Origin: Clostridia bacterium
GTDB taxonomy: Bacteria; Bacillota; Clostridia; Christensenellales; Aristaeellaceae
Direction: 5' to 3'
NCBI GenBank assembly: GCA_017501255.1
Contig: JAFVXE010000011.1
Span: 1-64,000, forward strand
DNA length: 64,000 nucleotides
Shown here: positions 59,165 through 64,000 of the stretch, piece after piece
Numbering within the stretch: position 1 is the stretch's first letter
Layout: the number at the start of each line of letters is the position of its first letter
Made by a program: the position numbers and the translations under genes
Notes under the pieces: generated by a model
What the model was told of the DNA's origin: nothing
What the model saw: the letters and a program-made list of their open reading frames with translations, nothing else
Database searches by the model: none

Positions 59165-61357
59165 TCAATGATTCTGAGCCAGTTCCAGATAGGTGTTCTG
59201 CAATTCAAGCGCGCAGGTACGGATATCCGGTGCCTTGGCACCTTCGCTGCGCTTCATACTCATCAATACTTCAGCCCAGTGTTCTGCATCCCCAAGGGGT
59301 AATTGGGTTGCCAGATCCGACAGAAGCGCTTCATGGCTCATGTTGCCGGACAGAAGGCATGGCAGACCATTGACCTGTGCTTCCCAAGCCACAATACCCA
59401 TGCCTTCGTAGAAGCTGGGCAGGCAGAACACATCCATGGCAGAATACATTCTGGATACATCCTGACGGACACCGGTAATAATGACACTGTCGGTGATATT
59501 CAGCTTATCCGCTTTCTCACGGATACTCTGCTCCAACTCGCCTCCGCCCACCAACATCAGCTTGGCAGAAGGAATGGCCTTCAACACATGAGCGAAGATT
59601 TCCAGCAAAAACAGATGGTTCTTGGGATACACGAAACGTCCCACATGGCCGACCACATACGCATCATCATCAATCGCAAACTCTTTGCGCAGGCTGGTAC
59701 GATCAGTGGCATTAAAGAGGAAACGTTCATTATCAATGGCATTCTGAACAATATTCACCTGTCCCTCATCAAACAGGCGGTCACCATACATCCAGCGTCC
59801 GGCATGTTCACCGCAGGCAAACAAATCCGTTGCAAACAATTTGCAGAAAGAACGAAGCACATATTTTAACAGCGTGCGCATTCCCTCACCCCAATGAGCG
59901 GTGGAGTGTGAATGGCAAATACGAACGGGTACCTTTGCTCTCCATGCTGCGAACAGCGGGAATACCGACATGGTACTCATGTGGGCATGAACAACATGGT
60001 AGTGTTTTTTGCGGAAAGCATTGTACAGCGTTTGATGATACTGAACAACCCTCGTGTATGCGGGAATAGGGAAAATGCCTGCCTGAATGGCTTCCAACTC
60101 GCTGCGCTGCGGGAAGGAACTGTCGTGGCAATAGTACAGATCAAACTGAACTTTGCTGCGGTCAATATAGCGCAGATAGTTCATAACCGTTGCCTCGATA
60201 CCGCCGCTGTCCATACGGTTCAGTACCAGTGCAACCTGCAAGCGGTCATCCACTGCAGCCTGTTCATTCTTGGCAACCTTGCCCAGGTAGAAGGTCTGCA
60301 GACCGTCTACGGTCTGAGTAATGTCCGGCGCAATCACACCGCCGTTACGTTTCAGCGAAACCAAACGCTTGGCCCAATCCTCGGCATTATCCAGCGGCAA
60401 CTGAACAGCATCAGTAGACAGGACTGTTTCCGTGGTCATCTGATCAGAAAGCAGACAAGCAAGACCATTGGATTGCGCTTCCCAGCCGACAAGGCTCATA
60501 CCTTCATAAAAACTGGGCAGACAGAAAGCATCCATGGCAGAATAAACCTTGGCAGCATCCCGGCGGGCACCGGTAAAGATTACCCGATCCAGCACGCCCA
60601 TATCCGCCGCTTTTTTGCGAACCGCTTGTTCCAGTTCACCCTCGCCCACCAGCAAAAGATAAGCATCCGGGCGCAGTTTGAGAACCTCTGAGAATATCTC
60701 CACCAGAAACATATGGTTCTTCTGATAAACAAAGCGGCCAATATGACCCACCACAAAGGATTCGTCCGGGATAGAAAAAGAATGACGAATCTGTTCTCTG
60801 GCTACAGGATCAAATGCGAACTTATGGTTTTCGATCGCATTATGCACAACATATACTTTGCCCTGATCAAACAGGCGATTGCCATACATCCAACGACCGG
60901 CCATCTCGCCACAGGCAAACAAATCCGTGGCAAAACATTTACAGAAGGGCCTGAGGATATACTTCAGAACCGTACGCAGGCCTTCCCCCCAATGGGCTGT
61001 GGAGTGGGCATGGCAAACACGGTTGGGCACCTTGGCAATCCATGCTGCAATCAACGGAAATACAGACATGGTGCTCATATGCACATGAACAATTTGATAC
61101 TTTCTCTTCTTAAAAGCGCTGATCAGCGCTTTCTGATATTGAAGCGGCTTGAAATAGGACGGAATGGGATAGATACCGGCTCCCAGCGCTTCCAATTCTT
61201 CACGCTGAGGGAAGGAGCTATCTTTGGCGAAATAAAAATCAAACTGTACCTTGCTGCGATCCAGATGGCGATAGTAGTTCATAACCGTTGCTTCAATACC
61301 ACCACTATCCATGCGGTTGAGTACCAAAGCAATCCGCAAAGGCTTGGTTTCCTGCAT
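59165..61357 (-). CDS. Tandem-duplicated family 4 glycosyltransferase
   Basis: A 730-residue protein made of two full GT4 copies. Copy 1 (about 8-365) and copy 2 (about 374-730) share ALVLNRMDSGGIEATVMNY at residues 10 and 376, MSTMSVFPL, HSTAHWGEG, the KNH-type nucleotide loop GRFVYQKNH/GRFVYPKNH, and the EX7E motif PSFYEGMSLVGWEAQ/PSFYEGMGIVAWEAQ. Both catalytic sites look complete. One protein may therefore add two sugars in sequence. The copies have clearly diverged, so the duplication is not recent. A short linker (about 366-373) joins them near 60250. Confidence 0.92.
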   Translation of the reverse strand: MQETKPLRIALVLNRMDSGGIEATVMNYYRHLDRSKVQFDFYFAKDSSFPQREELEALGAGIYPIPSYFKPLQYQKALISAFKKRKYQIVHVHMSTMSVFPLIAAWIAKVPNRVCHAHSTAHWGEGLRTVLKYILRPFCKCFATDLFACGEMAGRWMYGNRLFDQGKVYVVHNAIENHKFAFDPVAREQIRHSFSIPDESFVVGHIGRFVYQKNHMFLVEIFSEVLKLRPDAYLLLVGEGELEQAVRKKAADMGVLDRVIFTGARRDAAKVYSAMDAFCLPSFYEGMSLVGWEAQSNGLACLLSDQMTTETVLSTDAVQLPLDNAEDWAKRLVSLKRNGGVIAPDITQTVDGLQTFYLGKVAKNEQAAVDDRLQVALVLNRMDSGGIEATVMNYLRYIDRSKVQFDLYYCHDSSFPQRSELEAIQAGIFPIPAYTRVVQYHQTLYNAFRKKHYHVVHAHMSTMSVFPLFAAWRAKVPVRICHSHSTAHWGEGMRTLLKYVLRSFCKLFATDLFACGEHAGRWMYGDRLFDEGQVNIVQNAIDNERFLFNATDRTSLRKEFAIDDDAYVVGHVGRFVYPKNHLFLLEIFAHVLKAIPSAKLMLVGGGELEQSIREKADKLNITDSVIITGVRQDVSRMYSAMDVFCLPSFYEGMGIVAWEAQVNGLPCLLSGNMSHEALLSDLATQLPLGDAEHWAEVLMSMKRSEGAKAPDIRTCALELQNTYLELAQNH

Positions 61358-61358
61358 A

Positions 61359-62729
61359 TTACTTACCTACTTTCTCCTGATTGATCATGCCGCCAAAAGC
61401 AGTACGGAACAGAATGGCAATATCCAGACCGAGGCTCCAGTTCTCGATATACCAAAGATCATGCTTCACTCGATCTTCAATGCTGGTATCGCCGCGAAGT
61501 CCATTCACCTGTGCCCAGCCGGTAATGCCGGGACGCACCTGATTTTTCACCATATACAGCGGAATGGTTTCCCGGAACTGTTCCACAAAGAAGGGGATCT
61601 CAGGGCGGGGGCCCACAAGGCTCATATCGCCCTTGAGGGTATTGAAAAGCTGGGGCAGTTCATCAATGCTGGTTTTGCGCAGCAGGGAACCGAACTTGGT
61701 GCGGCGATTATCCACTGCGGTGCTCCAGCCGGTATCCTGTTCTGCGTTTACCCGCATACTGCGGAATTTCAACATGGTAAAATTCTTCTTATTCAACCCC
61801 ACCCGTTCCTGCTTGAACAGAATGGGGCCGGGACTGGAAAGTTTGGTGCCGATAGCTGCTACCAGCATAATGGGACTGGCAAGAATGATCAGGATGAGGC
61901 TGGTCACCACATCGAACGCACGCTTGACAAAAGCGTTCAGCGGCTCATCCAGAGGCGTTGTGCGGAGCTGGATCAGCTTCATATCCCCCACCACGTCAAT
62001 GGTTGGACGGGTGGGAATAATATCATTATAGGACGGAACAACACTGATCTTGGTTCCGCACTTTTCGCAGATATAGATGATCTCAGCAATGTGATCCGTT
62101 TCCATGGGCTCCAAAGCGGCCACCACTTCATCGATCTCGGCGCCGTGCAGAAGCTGCTCCATCCGTTCAGTCAGCCCGTTCATATCCGTGAGGGTATCGG
62201 CAATTTGCATTCCCAATTCCTCATCACTATTGACAGCCTGCACATAGCGCTGCGCCAACTCACCGCTGCCAATGACCAGCACGTGCTTTTGGTTATAGCC
62301 CTTCGCCCGCATTCTGCGCAGAATGACACGAAGCAGAATGCGCTTGAGAATCAACAGGAAACAAACCGTCACATAAAACACAGCCAAAACGCCACGGGAG
62401 AATTCCTGCAGACGAAACAAATACAGCATTGCTGCAGCACTGAGCAGCGCAATAGCATTCGCCAGAACAATATTTTTGAGGCCATGACCCATACGTGAAA
62501 GGCGTGTCATACGATACATACGAAAACAGGCCAAAATAACCACAGTCCACACAGCATAAATAATCGCTGTCAGCACCATGCCGCCAGAACGGTTCATCGA
62601 GGCCATATTGAATTGTCCTGTAACTACATCCAGCCACAGCCAAGAAGCAAACAAATAAGAAAGCAACACCAGAACGCCATCTGTAAATGCGTTCAATCTA
62701 TTCAGCTGCTTCTGATTCTTGCGGATCAT
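61359..62729 (-). CDS. Polyprenyl-phosphate sugar phosphotransferase (initiating enzyme)
   Basis: Starts the repeat unit by moving a sugar 1-phosphate from a UDP-sugar to undecaprenyl phosphate. The 456-residue protein has four N-terminal membrane helices (about 12-130), a CoA-binding-like Rossmann domain (VLVIGSGELAQRYVQAV), and a C-terminal bacterial sugar transferase domain. The last contains KRAFDVVTSLILIILASPIM, GPILFKQERVGLNKKNFTMLKFRSM, SIDELPQLFNTLKGDMSLVGPRPEIP and RPGITGWAQVNG. The start at 62729 has AGGTGA upstream. Its own promoter makes it the first gene of the 61.4-45.4 kb assembly unit. Confidence 0.95.
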   Translation of the reverse strand: MIRKNQKQLNRLNAFTDGVLVLLSYLFASWLWLDVVTGQFNMASMNRSGGMVLTAIIYAVWTVVILACFRMYRMTRLSRMGHGLKNIVLANAIALLSAAAMLYLFRLQEFSRGVLAVFYVTVCFLLILKRILLRVILRRMRAKGYNQKHVLVIGSGELAQRYVQAVNSDEELGMQIADTLTDMNGLTERMEQLLHGAEIDEVVAALEPMETDHIAEIIYICEKCGTKISVVPSYNDIIPTRPTIDVVGDMKLIQLRTTPLDEPLNAFVKRAFDVVTSLILIILASPIMLVAAIGTKLSSPGPILFKQERVGLNKKNFTMLKFRSMRVNAEQDTGWSTAVDNRRTKFGSLLRKTSIDELPQLFNTLKGDMSLVGPRPEIPFFVEQFRETIPLYMVKNQVRPGITGWAQVNGLRGDTSIEDRVKHDLWYIENWSLGLDIAILFRTAFGGMINQEKVGK

Positions 62730-62747
62730 TGTATCACCTGTTATCCC

Positions 62748-62800
62748 GGATGCATAGCATCCATATTGTACACTGTTTACACAGTCATACAAAAGTATAC
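62748..62800 (-). promoter_or_regulatory. Promoter region of the assembly operon with inverted repeats
   Basis: Possible TTTGTA (62788-62793), 17 bases, TACAAT (62765-62770) on the minus strand. It is flanked by an inverted repeat GGATGC-N3-GCATCC (62748-62762) in the early leader and by ACTGT-N4-ACAGT between the boxes. A palindrome AAAAGTATACTTTT (about 62791-62804) overlaps the -35 box. The repeats suggest regulated expression. Confidence 0.55.
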
Positions 62801-62901
62801 TTTTTTTTGCTCAGTACGTCAATATCCGGTATGCTTTGAAAAAGGCTGACAAGGGTGGAGGCGATTTCCCGTTTCCTTTCCCTGAACAGCCCTGTATCGT
62901 T

Positions 62902-64000
62902 TCATCTTTTATGGAAAACAAGATTCTTGACCTGCTGTTTCTCTTCCGCTGTCAACAACCAAAGATACACAGCGCCAACATAACAAACTGTATAGAACGC
63001 AATTTTCAGAATCAGAAATACCACCGAATCAGTCGGCAGCAACCAGTTGACCATCAAGCCAACAGGACCCAACACGAGGAAAATCCGAGAATTTTTCAGG
63101 AACATCACAAACATCGAACCGATGGGAAGACGCTCCACTTTGGCGTAGTAAACATTCAGCGCAATCAGGTTGCCGAAGAGAATGGATAAACCTGTAGCAA
63201 CCGCCGCTCCGACACCAGAAAAGAATTTTGCCAGAATGATGGTCAGAATGATATTGGTAAATACCACACCAACATGGAGATAAGCGCGTCTGGTATAGGT
63301 ATTTCTTGCCTGTAGGATGGATAAACCAATTCCTTCGCACAAATCCGGTGTCATGGGGATAATGACCAACAAAACGATCCAGAAAATCTCGCTATACTCA
63401 CTGCCTACCCACACAGTAACAAATTCTTTGCCAAAGAGAATAAATCCGGACAGAATCAGGAACAGCAGTAAATATTGATAACGGGCAATGCGTAAAAAAA
63501 GCTGATTGATTTCGTTGTTATCATCCCTGACAACCAATTCTGTGATTTTGGGCATGAACACATTATTCACTGCCGAAGAAAGTGTAATAAAATTCATATA
63601 AATCGTTGCAGCAACGGAATACACAGCCACGACAGCAGCACCATGGAACTTGGTAAGAATGATTTGATCCACTTTCCAGAACAACTGGTCTGCAATCACT
63701 GCCAAAATCAGTCCGCCTGAAAACGCCACCATTTGCGATAGCATTTCCCTCTCAAAGGGACTTTTCTGGATCTTGATTCCCAGCGTTTTCTGAGAATATC
63801 CTTTTTCCAGAACATACAAAAGAATAGTCATGCTCAGATTTACAATGGCAACAGTCAAAGCATAGGGATACTTGGTGATCAAAAGCAACAGAGCGATCGG
63901 ATTGAGAATGGCAGTCAGAATATTCAAAAGTTTAACAAAAACAAACCGCTCGTGGGAATGAATGATCGCAATATACAGGCAGCCGTTTACTTCAAAACAG
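62902..64000 (-). CDS. Wzx-like polysaccharide flippase (second of two), truncated by the window edge
   Basis: The frame stays open to position 64000, so the true start lies outside the window. The visible about 366 residues have nine or more membrane helices. They include ERFVFVKLLNILTAILNPI, LFWKVDQIILTKFHGAAVVAVYSVAATIYMNF, FMPKITELV and ILQARNTYTRRAYLHVG, typical of the MOP-family repeat-unit flippases. A TTG at 63927 is not needed as start. It ends 173 bases before the initiating transferase start and may belong to a separate upstream transcript. Confidence 0.88.
   Translation of the reverse strand, partial: CFEVNGCLYIAIIHSHERFVFVKLLNILTAILNPIALLLLITKYPYALTVAIVNLSMTILLYVLEKGYSQKTLGIKIQKSPFEREMLSQMVAFSGGLILAVIADQLFWKVDQIILTKFHGAAVVAVYSVAATIYMNFITLSSAVNNVFMPKITELVVRDDNNEINQLFLRIARYQYLLLFLILSGFILFGKEFVTVWVGSEYSEIFWIVLLVIIPMTPDLCEGIGLSILQARNTYTRRAYLHVGVVFTNIILTIILAKFFSGVGAAVATGLSILFGNLIALNVYYAKVERLPIGSMFVMFLKNSRIFLVLGPVGLMVNWLLPTDSVVFLILKIAFYTVCYVGAVYLWLLTAEEKQQVKNLVFHKR

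Noticed and set aside
59165..61357. Assembly artefact behind the duplicated glycosyltransferase
   Set aside because: The copies differ at many positions throughout, which an artefact would not produce.
63900..63927. TTG at 63927 as start of the second flippase
   Set aside because: The frame stays open to the window end with flippase-like sequence upstream, so the gene is truncated instead.
1..64000. tRNA, rRNA, CRISPR, insertion sequences or prophage
   Set aside because: No cloverleaf, repeat-spacer array, transposase, integrase or phage structural gene was found on either strand.

Overview
The window reads as a chromosome segment of a Gram-positive member of the Clostridia, probably gut-associated; I would not name a genus. 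The reasons are the T-box leader on valS, a glmS-type ribozyme, several ECF vitamin-transporter modules, a LoaP-like NusG paralog, a standalone riboflavin kinase, strong TTGACA/TATAAT promoters and AGGAGG ribosome sites throughout. No rRNA, tRNA, CRISPR array, transposase or prophage gene is visible. Base composition is moderate and even, becoming more AT-rich around 38.5-42.7 kb and near the right edge.

Region by region. 1-212: a gene-free segment made of consecutive tri-loop hairpins. 213-3546: an ECF transporter operon (UPF0397 S component, fused double ATPase, EcfT), with its own promoter, a structured leader and an internal terminator. 3627-9743: an aromatic amino acid operon (DAHP synthase, TyrA, AroB, chorismate mutase-prephenate dehydratase, a fused AroE-AroK, AroQ). 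It is preceded by a Phe/Tyr-rich leader peptide and an attenuator. 9740-18018: glycerate kinase, the two C1402 methyltransferases RsmI and RsmH, an ITPase-like protein, ValS behind a T-box, L32 with a long structured leader, and YceD. 18135-23409: an asparagine-synthetase-like protein lacking its nucleophile, then an operon for a sugar symporter, an SGNH esterase and a DUF1848 protein under a LacI-type operator. 23446-28072: riboflavin kinase, ecfA1-ecfA2-ecfT, truA and udk. 28093-31249: nagB, a GlmU-C-like acetyltransferase and glmM, behind a glmS ribozyme.

31268-64000 is a surface-polysaccharide locus. The nucleotide-sugar part (31-42 kb) holds CapG and CapF for L-FucNAc, a UDP-glucuronate 4-epimerase, a nucleotidyltransferase, a galacturonokinase-like GHMP kinase, an XRE-domain/UDP-sugar dehydrogenase fusion, a CapD/WbpM dehydratase, another epimerase and LoaP. 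After a short unrelated stretch (42.7-45.4 kb) comes the assembly operon: initiating phosphoglycosyltransferase, a tandem-duplicated GT4, three further GT4-type enzymes, a GT2, an acyltransferase, two Wzy-like polymerases, AsnB, two Wzx-like flippases (one cut by the window edge) and a glycosyltransferase-like/radical-SAM reading frame.

The most notable system is the ribozyme-controlled nagB operon. A GlcN6P-sensing self-cleaving RNA in front of NagB makes sense if NagB runs in the aminating direction and replaces GlmS. The next two genes then carry GlcN6P to GlcN1P and GlcNAc1P. The downstream polysaccharide locus uses UDP-GlcNAc-derived sugars, so this operon may feed it. The second notable item is the regulator-enzyme fusion (XRE-Ugd) inside the polysaccharide locus.
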